Source: Megaleporinus macrocephalus (lineage: Eukaryota; Chordata; Actinopteri; Characiformes; Anostomidae). From it: DNA of 64,000 bases. Each line of letters begins with the position of its first letter. The first letter of the stretch is position 1. Both the position numbers and the translations under genes were made by a program. A model generated the notes under the pieces. It was not told where the DNA came from. It saw only the letters and a list, made by a program, of their open reading frames with translations, and made no database searches. Below are positions 48,591-59,627 of this stretch, piece by piece. The stretch spans positions 26,501,366 through 26,565,365 of the forward strand of contig CM038706.1 in NCBI GenBank assembly GCA_021613375.1, given 5' to 3'.

Positions 48591-48714
48591 AAGATTGACC
48601 GTTTCAAATGTATGTATAGATCATATAGTTAAAGCTATACATTTACATACACAAAGGTAAAGGTGTTCACACAGTTTTCGACACTTTTTTTATTTCGAGG
48701 CAATCTTGAAATAA

Positions 48715-49175
48715 CTGCAACCGATTTATTTCAATCAACCTTTATTTTCACTCGGGAGTACATTAAGGGAGACCCTCATTTACAGTGTCGCCGAGCATTA
48801 CAATTGTTAAACAAAAAAGGGATTGAAAATAAATTAAAATAAATTTTAATGAGTACTTAAAATGTAAAAGAAACAATTAGAACTGAGACAAAATTAAGTA
48901 AGATGAATCATAAAAGAAAAAACAATAAAAACTGGATAAGAAACTCAGGAATCAGGAATAAGACAAAAGTAAAAAATAAGTCAATAAAAATAGATATAAA
49001 TAGTGAAACGTAAAAAAGTAAAAGAAATAATTTTAAAAAGTAATAATAATAATAATAATAATAGAGTAATACAAATTAAGATAAAATAATGGTAAAAGGA
49101 AATAAAAAATAAAAATAAATGAATAAATAAACCTAAATATCAAATCATAAAACTGTTAACTAAATTTAAGTTGTG
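48715..49175. repeat. Fish interspersed repeat followed by A-rich tail
   Basis: AATCAACCTTTATTTTCACT, GGAGTACATTAAGGGAGACC and CATTTACAGTGTCGCCGAGC resemble a known type of fish retrotransposon tail. It is followed by about 340 bases of AAATA-rich low-complexity sequence with an (ATA)n patch near 49043-49062. Confidence 0.5.
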
Positions 49176-49194
49176 TGGAGGTGGTTAGAAATTT

Positions 49195-49938
49195 CAGGTT
49201 TTATTTACTATATCAGATTTTCAGGAGTTTACATACCCCTGGTAGTTACTTGGTGGCATTGCCTTTTAATTGCTGAATTCTTAGCACATGCGGAGGGTTA
49301 GCCTCTTCTCACACACTTCTCACAGTGCTTTGCCAGAATTTTGGCCCATTCCTGCTGGCGAACCTGCTTGCTTAGACTTTTTAGTTCAGTCCACTAATGT
49401 TCTATGGGATTCAGGTCAGGGCTTTGTGGTTGTGGCGCTAGGACTTCAACTTTGTTGTCTTTAAGCCATTTTGTCACAGTAATGCTTTGGATCATTGTAC
49501 CACTCGAAGATCTAGTCATGACCAGCTTTTAGTTTTCTATCTGATGTAGAAAGGTAAGGCTTTAGTATTCCCCAAGCAGTGTGGTCACAAGGTTTTTAGA
49601 TTTGCCTATGGTTTATTTGTAGAAATGATTGTGGGAGCTTCACATGTTTGGAAATTGCTCACAAAAAGGAACCAGACTTGTGGAGGACCACATTTTATTC
49701 AGAGTGACTTGGATTTTCCACAGCATCAAAGACAAATTGCCACTGGCTCTGACTAGACACTTTAGTACAGCCACAGGTGTACTCATAATGGTAACTGGCC
49801 AATCAGAAGCATCACATTAATTTTCTTAAACTCATTCTGGATGTTTTAAAGAGACTGTATGTAGACTTCTTGACACACTGGAAATCTGATATAATGAATG
49901 TAAGTTGAGATAATCATAAACCTTTCACCCCAACTGTA
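49195..49938 (-). mobile_element. Internally deleted Tc1-like element related to the salmonid Sleeping Beauty group
   Basis: GTTTACATACCCCTGGTAGT, GGTGGCATTGCCTTTTAATT, AATTTTGGCCCATTCCTGCT, GGATTCAGGTCAGGGCTTTG, GTTTGGAAATTGCTCACAAA and GGAACCAGACTTGTGGAGG occur in the order found in the minus-strand transposase region of Sleeping Beauty-type elements. The right terminus is near TCACCCCAACTGTA (49938). The middle of the transposase is missing and the left terminus is unclear, so it cannot move on its own. Confidence 0.8.
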
Positions 49939-50017
49939 TATTTTTAACATAAATAAAGCCAAATGTATCATATTAGCACTAACCTACAGCTGGAACATGT
50001 GCATCCCAAAAGGAAAC

Positions 50018-50065
<48 letters not shown>

Positions 50066-50837
50066 AAAGGGAACTTGGTGGAATACATCTGAATCATTAT
50101 CATCATAACATCACTACTGCTGTTAACTGGCTTCAGTCCACAGATGTACTTTAGCCTCAGTTAACATGCATGTCCAAGTGTAGCTCTTCTGCTAGTAGCC
50201 GCATTGATTAAACCCAGTTATTAAAAGCATAAAGCTGCTGATAAGGAGGAAATTACCTTGCTGCTGTAAAGTAGCATAAAGTCATATCTCTTGTAAATGA
50301 TAAAAATGATTATTTGTCAGACTCAAAGGTCACTTGGTGAACCTTCATGATGTAACCTATAATAAGGCGTCAAGTGTTACATAAATACTTGTTCTTTAAT
50401 AAATATGCCCCACACACTGGATTTGAAATGAAACAATAACTAAGAGGTTAAAGCGCTGGTGAGTTGTACCATTTTGGGTTAACAAGGAACCTCAGCCCTT
50501 TTAATACATAGTCATTAACTGCTTTTCAGTGCGCTTAAGCTACAGATGACCTCTTAGAGTTTTGTCACAGAACTTTTGGCATCTGAATCTGGAGTTGTTG
50601 CCTCTCAACAGAAAGATTTGGAAGGTTTGCACATACTTATTACTTATTATAACTGAATAACTGTACGTAATAATATTACACAAATGGTTAAACACCTTGT
50701 CAAATGGCATGTTTTGTTCATTTTCTTAGTGAAAATAATAAAAATATCACACCCTCTACAGAGATCACCCTTAGATATGGCATCTGTTGTGCATTTTAAA
50801 GCAAAATTACTGTTTGCTGAATTTAGCATATATTCCA
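49939..50837. other. Gene-free spacer with an AT microsatellite
   Basis: (TA)n at 50021-50061. The rest is ordinary AT-rich intergenic DNA between the convergent genes. Confidence 0.5.
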
Positions 50838-51551
50838 TATAGTTGTAGCACATTGTAGTTCCAATTTGGCTCATTGTAGTTCATTTGTTTCTCTGTATAC
50901 TTACAGTATACAGTTAGTTTCCCATTTTACTCTGCTTCTCAGTGGTCAGGACTCCCACAGGACCACAACAGAGCAGGTATTATTTGGGTAGTGGATCATA
51001 CACAGTGCTGCAGTGACACTGATGTGGTAGTGATGTGTTAGTGCATGTGGTAATACATGGAACAGACACAGCAGTTTTTAAAACACTGTGTCCACTAAAT
51101 TAGACACACTTACCTTGTTGGTCCACCTTGAAGGTGTAAGGTCAGAGATAATCTCATCTGTTACTGCACAGTTTGGTCATCAGTGATTACAGGACGCTAC
51201 CCACAGGACATTATTGGCTGGATGCTGCTGATTTGTGGACTATTCTTAGTCCAGCACTGACACGGAGGTGTTTAAAAACTGCAGCAGCCCTGCTGTGTCT
51301 GGTCCGCTCTCACCTGCACCACACACAACACACCACCTCCACATCAGTGTCACTGCAATGCTGAGAATGATCCACCTTCCTAATAGCACCTGCTCTGTGG
51401 TGGTCCTGTGGGGATCTTGATGGTAAAAACAAGGTATGCAGAGAAACAGATGAACTACAGTCTGTGATTGTAGAACTAGTAACTGCTCCTATAAGGTCAG
51501 TGGAGCTGATAAAATAGAAATTAGTGTTGAAGCAAAGAGGTGGTTCTAATG
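50838..51551. mobile_element. Foldback DNA repeat, copy D (both halves)
   Basis: First half: CTCAGTGGTCAGGACTCCCA, GGTATTATTTGGGTAGTGGA and ACAGACACAGCAGTTTTTAA. Second half: CTGCTGTGTCTGGTCCGCTC, ACATCAGTGTCACTGCAATG, GCACCTGCTCTGTGGTGGTC and GTGGAGCTGATAAAATAG. The halves are inverted relative to one another around ATTATTGGCTGGATGCTGC. The termini are eroded. Confidence 0.72.
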
Positions 51552-53885
51552 AAGCAGTTGTCACTGTATTGACTGAAGCCTGGTGAACTCAGGATAGAGC
51601 TGCAGATTTGCAGAAGAGAGAAGAATGCAGTGGCATGGCATCTGGCAATTAGCCACAAAGAGCAAACCTCTGGAGAGCTTTGGGAAAGTCCGGCGTAGAG
51701 TTTGATGAAAAGTACCGGAAAGTCTGTAGTGTTCAGACAGATGGAAAGAGGAAACTGTGGAGTGGACGATAGGGATCTGATCATGATGTATAACAAACCA
51801 CCTATTTGAAGAACTTGTTGATACAGACATCCAACTTCCAGTGGAACCATCAAACGTCTTTACTGATCATGTGACTGTGAGCAGATGCGTTTCGGTTCAG
51901 ATACAAAAAATGCTTAAAAATCATGTGGACAAAAGTTAACAATGAGCCAAAACAATAGAAACAACTTCTTCTTTTCAGAGCCAAAAAGAGGAACACGCCT
52001 GCAAACTGGGTACCAACTGAAGACAGACTGAGGTGAAAAACTCTAGAAACAAGCTTGAAATAAATATTATAGAGCCTGATGTCTGACATAGGCTGACATA
52101 GTTATTGGTTTCAAAATATTCAAATACACCGTCTATAAGCCACAACCAGCTTCTTTAAGATGATTTATAATAATGAAGGAAGTGCAGGTTAAAATCAGAT
52201 CAGACTGTTCATGATCAATTCACAGCTGTTCATGATCAAATCAGATCATGAACAGCTGTAAAAAGAGCTTGCAATCATGTTTTATTGTAGGTTTTACTAT
52301 CGCCAATGAAAATACTGTCATATGTCTAAGAAGGATCTCTCCGCTGACACAGTTCTGTTAATTACTGTGAGGAACTATACTTTAAATGCGGCCTACATAC
52401 ATACCAACTAGTGCTGATCAGATTTAAACACAGCATGCTGCAAATAGAACAATGAGGTGAAATTAGTTGAGATCAGTTAGTTCACAGGAGCAGATGCGCT
52501 ACAGATGGGAACAGTTATCAAATGTGTTGTTGATTTTCTTACAGATCATCTACACAGATTTTTAAATGTTCTGCATAATAAAGTTTTAAGGTGCAAAGAA
52601 AGCCATTGAGAGTAGTATAGTATGAAATGCTTCACTGTGCATAAATGTACCAAGTCAGATGTTTTCACAGTGGTACGGATGGGAACCGGATGTGTAAAGG
52701 AGTGTAGATTTTTTCCCACAATTAAATTGACATCTTATATCTTTAAAAAGTCTTAATTAGTGTTAGAAATAATAGTTCTTTTGTTTTTGTGTCCCAGTGA
52801 GGCCTGTAACGATAAACGCATGTGTAGATTGTCAATTTTACCTTTATTGTGCATGAAGGTAGAACTGCTTTGACCATGACTGTGATGGGAAGACACTTGC
52901 AGGTCAAACTTGTAAAAATCCATGCACTGTCTTGTCTAGTTTTTGAGGTATATCACATCACAGAAACAATGAATGGATGTTTTTTTTTTACACATATACA
53001 TTAATACATTTTACTAGACAACTGACAACCTGTCCAGGGTTTCTTCCTTCAGCCTAGTGAGCATCTGGAATAAGCTCCAGAAACCACTGGGTCACAGGAG
53101 GGTAAGTGGCTTACATAATGAACAAATAAATTTTAGTTTTGCTGTGATGAATTACCCAACATGTCCAAAGAGTTTAAGAGTTTAAATATCCGTCTTGTTG
53201 CCTAATGCCCGAGTTGTTATTTATTTATTCATTGACCAGGTTTAGCTTATTGGAGGTAGGTGTGCTGTTGCTTTGAATAGTAAGTTGCACTTAAGACATA
53301 GTTCTCCTGGTTCATATCACAACCACTATAAAGAAATCAAGGCATTCAAGTTTCTCCACACTGAACTATTTAGCGTCTGAACAGTGTAACTAAGGATACT
53401 GAAATGCCCCTTTAAATGTGAAACGTTTCCACTAATTGTAGTACTCAAGTTCTAGTTAATGATAAAAATGTAGACACAGAAAAACATAAAATGTGCTGTT
53501 AACATTAAAACAGGTCGTGTTTTCTGCATTGCTCCCCAACATGTTAACTTTATAGTGGACCTACAAGGTGAGTGGACCCAAAATGACCAGTGAGTGGGAA
53601 CGCAGGGTAGGTTTGTAATGACGTGAACTGTGAGTTGCTAAAAGAGGCCTATAAATTGTTAAGCAGCATTTGTTGGGTAACCAGAAAAACGACCTTGTCT
53701 TTTGTTACAACAGGCATTGCGTTGCAGTTATTTTTAAAGCAAACGCTTTTTTCAGTTAAATTACATCACCAAAGTACAACACAACAAACCAACCAGACAC
53801 ATCCTCAATTGGACAGCCAGCAAAATCTGCTCGACAGAGAAAAGAAACACCACAATAGTTTTACTCTTATTTTTATTCTTTAATA
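51552..53885. other. Gene-free spacer
   Basis: No gene. A perfect 16-bp hairpin lies at 52222-52259. Minus-strand open frames at 51853-51521 and 52089-51850 have no recognisable domain. Phrases such as CTAGACAACTGACAACCTGT followed by CCAGGG near 53017-53041 look like eroded fish repeat. Confidence 0.4.
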
Positions 53886-53886
53886 T

Positions 53887-55172
53887 TTTATTAATTAAGA
53901 GTTAAATATGGTACAGGGATCACAGCAGAGGACAGAAAGCACGTAAGCCGTAATATTTCAAATTGCTTATGTTTGTGGGTTCTCTCAGCTACAACTCATT
54001 TATAGTACTGCACTTCAGAAGGACAGCATGGGCTTAGCAAAGGAAGCTTGTGTACATCTCAATTAATATAAAGTGAAGTGGTATTCATTTGTTATATTTC
54101 GTGTACATATTGCACAGAACCCTTGGTCCTTTAGTGGGGTGCTTCCTACAAGCCCCAAAGGAAGTGTCCATCATGAAGAGGGTTTCAAAGTTTTCTTATC
54201 ATAAAAAGCAAATCTTAACAAAACTGCTATACCTCCTACTTAAGCCTGTGCTTTCTAGCGGAACACAAGGTTTGAGATCCAGCTACAGTGCTGGAGCAGA
54301 GAAGGAAACAAGTGGTTAATTTTAGAGACCTTTATTTCTGATAAATACTTGTGATAAACGTTTGCCACATTGCATTCAGGTAGAACTCAGTCTAAACCTT
54401 CACAGCAGACTATCCAAAAGAAACTCAATGTGGCAAACTTGATGTACAGGGGTTTAGAGCGGTTAAATTAATAAAGTGTGCAAAGAATTGTGCTGTTTAC
54501 TTGTTCCACAAATAAATATGCTGAAACATGCTGATTTTGGTTAGTTTCATATGACAAATGCATGTTCAGCATTTTATACGTGGAGGGAAAACTATGGTTA
54601 ATATCAAATCCCACTAGAAATAGCATCGCCTTCAACGCTAGTAAAGGCAAAATAAAAAATAACTGAAACACCATAACATCACTTAATAGCTTATGAGCTT
54701 ATTATAGTAGAATGAAAGTTAGATAAAGGTTTTTGTGCCAGGCTAACGGAATGCGCGGTCTGCTAAGGAATCTGTCCTCTTCTGGGTGTACAGGAGCAAC
54801 TCGTTCCATAAAAACAAACATTTCAATTATCATCCTATTTATCCCCCGAAAAGAAAAATAGATTTTATTCTTTACATATGCACCGATCTGGTCCATTTTA
54901 TCACTTCATGTCATTTAGATCCCATGTTTGGCACTCCTTTTTTAGGACTCACACAGGCAACACATTACAAGTCCCTGTGTTCAGCTCAATTCATCACCAA
55001 TTTAAGGGAGGGATCCCCCTAAAGCTTATTCTCAGTGAACCAGTAAATGATGAAAGATTAGCGACAGACCCCCGACCCTACAGACATGAAATATAAGGCA
55101 ATTGAAGATATTGTGTGCGATGATCAGCAATTATGTGGGTTCACCAAAGAATTGGAGAAACTGATGCAGTTT
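53887..55172 (-). other. ncoa4: Probable ncoa4 3' UTR
   Basis: Minus-strand sequence after the ATG TGA end. Two AATAAA signals (plus-strand 53887-53892 and 53872-53877) would close a 3' UTR of about 1.3 kb. Another at plus-strand 54331-54336 would give a shorter form. No coding frame or repeat of note. Confidence 0.5.
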
Positions 55173-55178
55173 TCACAT
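55173..55178 (-). other. ncoa4: Last coding exon part of ncoa4: ATG TGA only
   Basis: The exon before ends ...GPVQ with a GTAAGA donor at 55290. CTCTTTCAG followed by ATGTGA at 55178-55173 is a good acceptor, and it gives the C-terminus PVQM, matching human PLQM. Reading through the donor instead would add VRVTVAF before a stop, which has no support from the family. Confidence 0.8.
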
Positions 55179-58100
55179 CTGAAAGAGAGAATGTATTTTT
55201 ACTTCCTTCTCAACACTTTGCTTAATCTTCAAAACAATTTGTTTTTAGCTCTAATTATTTCATTCATTAGAAAGCAACTGTAACTCTTACCTGTACTGGA
55301 CCTCTATGTAGCCACTTTTCATTGTCTGCATCAAGTTTAATGCAGGAAAATAAATCACATACTGTGGGAAGACCAAGTCTGTCCTGTAACACAACAGAAC
55401 AGGATAAGTCATATATATATATGTATATATACGTATTGCTGATGGGTTCATGGTTCACATAACATAAGCTAATTTGACTGATTTTCCACCATTATGAATA
55501 TAAATGGCCTTACCTGTGCATTGGCTCTCTTGCGTAGCAGCCACTTGTCTTCCACTGACTCTGTGCTGGCTGGCTCTGGTGTATCTGGCTTGTTGGATGT
55601 CTCTGTGCTGCTGTGCGTTTTCTCTGGCAGGACCCATCTCTCAGGCTGCAGAGGCTTACAGAAGGGGCTGTCGGATTCTTTAACTGTGAATTTGAAACTA
55701 TAGCTCGTTTCCTCCCGACTGGCCTTTTCCTCGACTCCAGGAGTAGATGGGGACACCCAAGCTGCGAGGGAGGACAAAGCCGGGTTGCTGGCACTTTTGC
55801 TAGGATGAAGCCAGGCCTCCAGAATAGCCTGCACCTTCTGCTGCTGTTCATGCTGCTGGAAGATGGCTGACTTGCTGGCGACGTTCTTGTCCATGGGCAT
55901 GCCATTCTTGTCTCTGCCTTCTTTCTTGAGGAGCCAGGCACTCAAGGCCTCTTTCCCACAGTTGTCATCGCACACACACTGAGCGAAGCTGGCACAGGTT
56001 TCGTTAGCTTTGCATGTGGTCTCCAAAGGAATGGTCTGCTTGAGCCACATTTCGATGGGGGCAGGGCTGAGAGGAGAGGGAGCTGGAGTGCTGGCAGCTG
56101 TAGCTGGGGGAGTCTTGAGGCACTTGAGCTTACCCAGGTTCTCAATCTCCACAGCCTTGACATGTGACCCGCAACAGGAGCCACAGTCTGACTTGGGGAG
56201 CCACTCACTAGGAGAAAAGCTTTCATTGAAAGGCTTGAGAACCTGCTTCCAGTTGTCTGCATCTAACAAAGGGTTGGTTAAGGCCAACTTGCTGGTGTTT
56301 GGGGTGATGAGCCAGTCATTGAGCACATCTGTGTCAGCAATCTCCTCATCATTCTCCATCTGAAGTATCTCCTCTTCCTCTACTTCCAGGAACTCGCTCT
56401 CATCGATCTTCTCAATGGAGAAGGCAGAGCTACTGCTGCTAGCATTGCTATTGGTGCGCTCACGCAGGGGTGATTTCTCCTTCAAGAGCCACGCTTCTAG
56501 ATCCTTCAGTTGACCCCAGGCTTTCTGGAAGTCTAAATGGACAAGTGGGCAATACACCTGGAAGAAAAGAAAACAGAAACTAAATTTCTGATAAGCGTAA
56601 CAATTACAGCATTTACTAAAACAAAGATGGCCAGATTAAGTAATGGCTAAACATAGCATGATCATTACAATTTTTCCAGACATGAAGTAAGTCTAGTCTT
56701 GCACTATATTGTAGCACCAATGCTAAATTACTAACGTAAATTCTTTTTAGAGAAGAAGAAAACTTGATCTGGGTCTGAGAAACTGGCTGGTAAAGTACAT
56801 CTTTTTAAAAAACCTGATTATTCGTGCTGATCCCAGTGTTGTTCAAGGTGCAACAGCACACAAGTCTAAAATGCTTGATTAAGCAGCATTACATTTACTT
56901 TTCAGAAACCAGGGCCTGCATTCATACAAACCTTTTTACATAGGAATGCTGATTTAGGATCAGAGGTCCTAAATCAGCACTCCTAGTCTGAGATGTTTTA
57001 AGAATATGCCCCTGATCTAAAACGCAAACAAAATCTTAAAAAAATGTCTTAAAAATGTAACAACAATGTAATGAAATAAAAAAAAAACTAACCTGGGGTT
57101 TTTCCCTGGGAGCAATCAGCCAATCCTGAGGGTTCTCACTGGCCTGGTATCCAACTGGAGTACTAGAAACAGGACGACTCCCAAGAAGCCATTCAGCAAG
57201 AGGCGCCCCCCATTCCGAGTCCAGCTTCTACACAAACAAAACAACCAGGCTTTATGCTGTAACATGAGAAAGTGAGATTCCAGGCGTAGCAACGACACTA
57301 TCTACTGATATTTACAGATACGACCAAGACAAACCTGTCTCTTGGCAGTGATGGGGCAGGCCTGCAAGAGCCAGTGTCTATCAGCAGTGACTGAACTTTG
57401 AGTGGGAGCAGGAGTCTTCACCATCTGTAAAAGAAGGTAAAATTATTTATGCGTAACATACGACATAATGGAGATCATCAGAAACCAAGTCTAATGTAGC
57501 ACAATCCGTTTCCATCAGCTGAGAGAGAAATGGCTTTAAACCTGACACTTGATGTAAAGCCAGTTTACAAAGAGAGGCACTAATAGCTGCTTTGTTACAA
57601 GTAATTACACATATCTATTTAACAGTGTGACCGTGAAATGTGGCTTAGCTGCGTTGATATAAATTTAGCTTTAAAATGTTCCTATAAACTGGAACTGACT
57701 AAAAACTGACTGTGATCGTAAAGTATCCACAAACCTGGGTAGAAATGGTCCCAAAAGATGTAATAGCCTGGCGCAAAGACATAGCATCTGCTTCGAAACT
57801 CATCTCTGGTGTTTCCTCGGGAGTCAGATTCAGACCTGAAAACCTGCAGAAAATCCAAGTATTAATGCTTCTGAGCACATGGTCTATAAGATAACTAAGG
57901 GACTATACACAGTGGGTATATACATGTGGCTGTGTATGATTAAATCTGGCCTCTAAAAAGAAGGTACAGGGATGGGCTTAAACCACTACAGAGCTTCTAC
58001 TGAACAGTCTAGTCTGTAAACAGTAATTTGGCCTGTTGAGGCAAACATTCAACAAGACTGCAGGCTAAGCTGTGGCTTACTTTTCCAAGCAGCTAGTTAG

Positions 58101-59626
58101 TTGGTTGGCAAGGTCGTTGCTGTTGGAATTCTCCAGCTGATGAATGAGAATGTCAAACTGGCCCCGGAGCTAAATATGAAAATAAATAAATAAATACATA
58201 AATACATAAATAAATAAATAAATAATCAGTCAAGAATCACTTCTAATATCACAGCAAGAACAGAACAAACTGCTCAACCTTTCAAGGTCAGAATGTCATC
58301 GTAATAAGATATTAGCACATTGTGTCAAAGAAAAGAAAAAAAAACATAACAGAAGAAAAGCTTGTACTACATGATAACAATTCTAGATTTGTGACAGACT
58401 GACCCAGTGAAGTTGTTGTAGCTGTTGCTGTAGAGCCTCTTCTTTCAGCTGCTGCACCAGGTCAATCTGCTCCAGCAGCCAGACCTCCCGAGAACGCAGG
58501 GTCTCCAGATGTCTACTAATACAGCTGTGCAGCTGGGACTTCACCTGAACACCAACAGAGGCATTAAGAGAAATTTAGAGGAAGGGAAAACTCAAGATGA
58601 CGAAGTAATGTTGAAAGTAGATAAATATAGATAACAGAACTTGTTTCACAAGCACACACACATAATGCTGCAAAGCCTTGAAAGGTCTGAGTCTCACTTA
58701 ATCTTCTGCCAGTGTTCTTAAGAAAAGGTCACAGACGTATTACATACTGACCCACTGTCAGCAAAGCCAATGATTTTCACAAGAAGCAATTAAGTAAAGC
58801 AGCTATGGTCCTCAGCCAGTGAAGATAAAAGAAAAGAAAACCGTCTTATCATTAAAATACCTAACAGCGAGACGGGCTTGTGAAGAAATCTGTGATGAGT
58901 TCCACAAGTAGACAGGAATAACAGCAATCTTCACCAATGTTAGGTCAAGAGAGACACGCACTGGTCCAAGGAGTCGCCGAATATGAAGCTAAAGGTTTTC
59001 CAGTCCTCCTATTTATAGGACTGATGTTGATGATTCTCCTCGGCTGTCACGTTTAAGTGTGATCTCAGTCGACCACTTCCTTTAGGCATAAAACTTAAAG
59101 TCTTATAACTGTTACAACCAGGTAGCAATTATTAACCAAGTCAAGGCCACAGGGACATTGCAGCGGTATTCAAACGGACATGTCTTACCATGCACATCCA
59201 CGCCACAATAGCAAGCTCAAGGGGTGGGGTGAACAAGTGGTTATCACGTCATGTGCATGGGTATTTGTCCCGCATTTGTGATAAAAATGCCCTCTTTCTT
59301 TTGCAGTCCCCCAAAGGATTAGCCAAATGGTCTGCACAAAAACCTCCTAAACAACAGTGTTTACAGCAGAGGACACAAAAGACCAAGCTGACAGTGATCA
59401 CAGACAGTCAAACAAATCAAGCGCAGACACACTCTGAACATCGCTGGAAAATGTGTAGTGCATTTCCTGCAGTAGGCTATGTTTAAGAAAAGCCTCTCAC
59501 CTCTCTTGAGTTACCCTTGAGCTGCGCCTCTGCCTTCATCACCCCAGCAATGGCCTCCTCCAGCTGGGTCCGGGCCTGAACACATTGCCTCAGGGCAGTG
59601 TTTTCTCTGTCCACTACGGATGACAT
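55173..59626 (-). CDS. ncoa4: Nuclear receptor coactivator 4 (ferritinophagy receptor)
   Basis: Nine coding exons in minus order: 59626-59501, 58544-58404, 58169-58081, 57843-57735, 57424-57335, 57227-57093, 56557-55514, 55383-55291 and 55178-55173. They join in frame to 610 residues (human 614). The protein carries ferritin to autophagosomes and lysosomes to release iron, and was first named as a receptor coactivator. Residues 1-125 form the ARA70-type coiled-coil domain, with [20 protein letters not shown] (49-68) almost as in human. A long, probably disordered region follows, with many W-L motifs (W198, W221, W253, W312, W349, W438, W479, W569, W602). The Cys cluster C412, C418, C424, C426, C430 has the same spacing as in human. 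[19 protein letters not shown] (433-451) is highly conserved. The ATG is one base after a splice acceptor, so exon 1 is noncoding. It is convergent with timm23. Confidence 0.96.
58180..58223. repeat. (AAAT)n-type short repeat in an ncoa4 intron
   Basis: AAATAAATAAATA alternating with CATA units immediately upstream (in gene sense) of the exon at 58169-58081. Confidence 0.8.
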
Positions 59627-59627
59627 G

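Noticed and set aside
55284..55290. Reading ncoa4 through the GTAAGA donor to end in VRVTVAF
   Set aside because: The donor is good, and splicing to 55178 restores the family's final Met; the read-through tail has no family support.
56010..56363. Plus-strand and alternate minus-strand frames over the large ncoa4 exon
   Set aside because: Shadows of the ncoa4 frame, whose splice-joined product matches the family from end to end.
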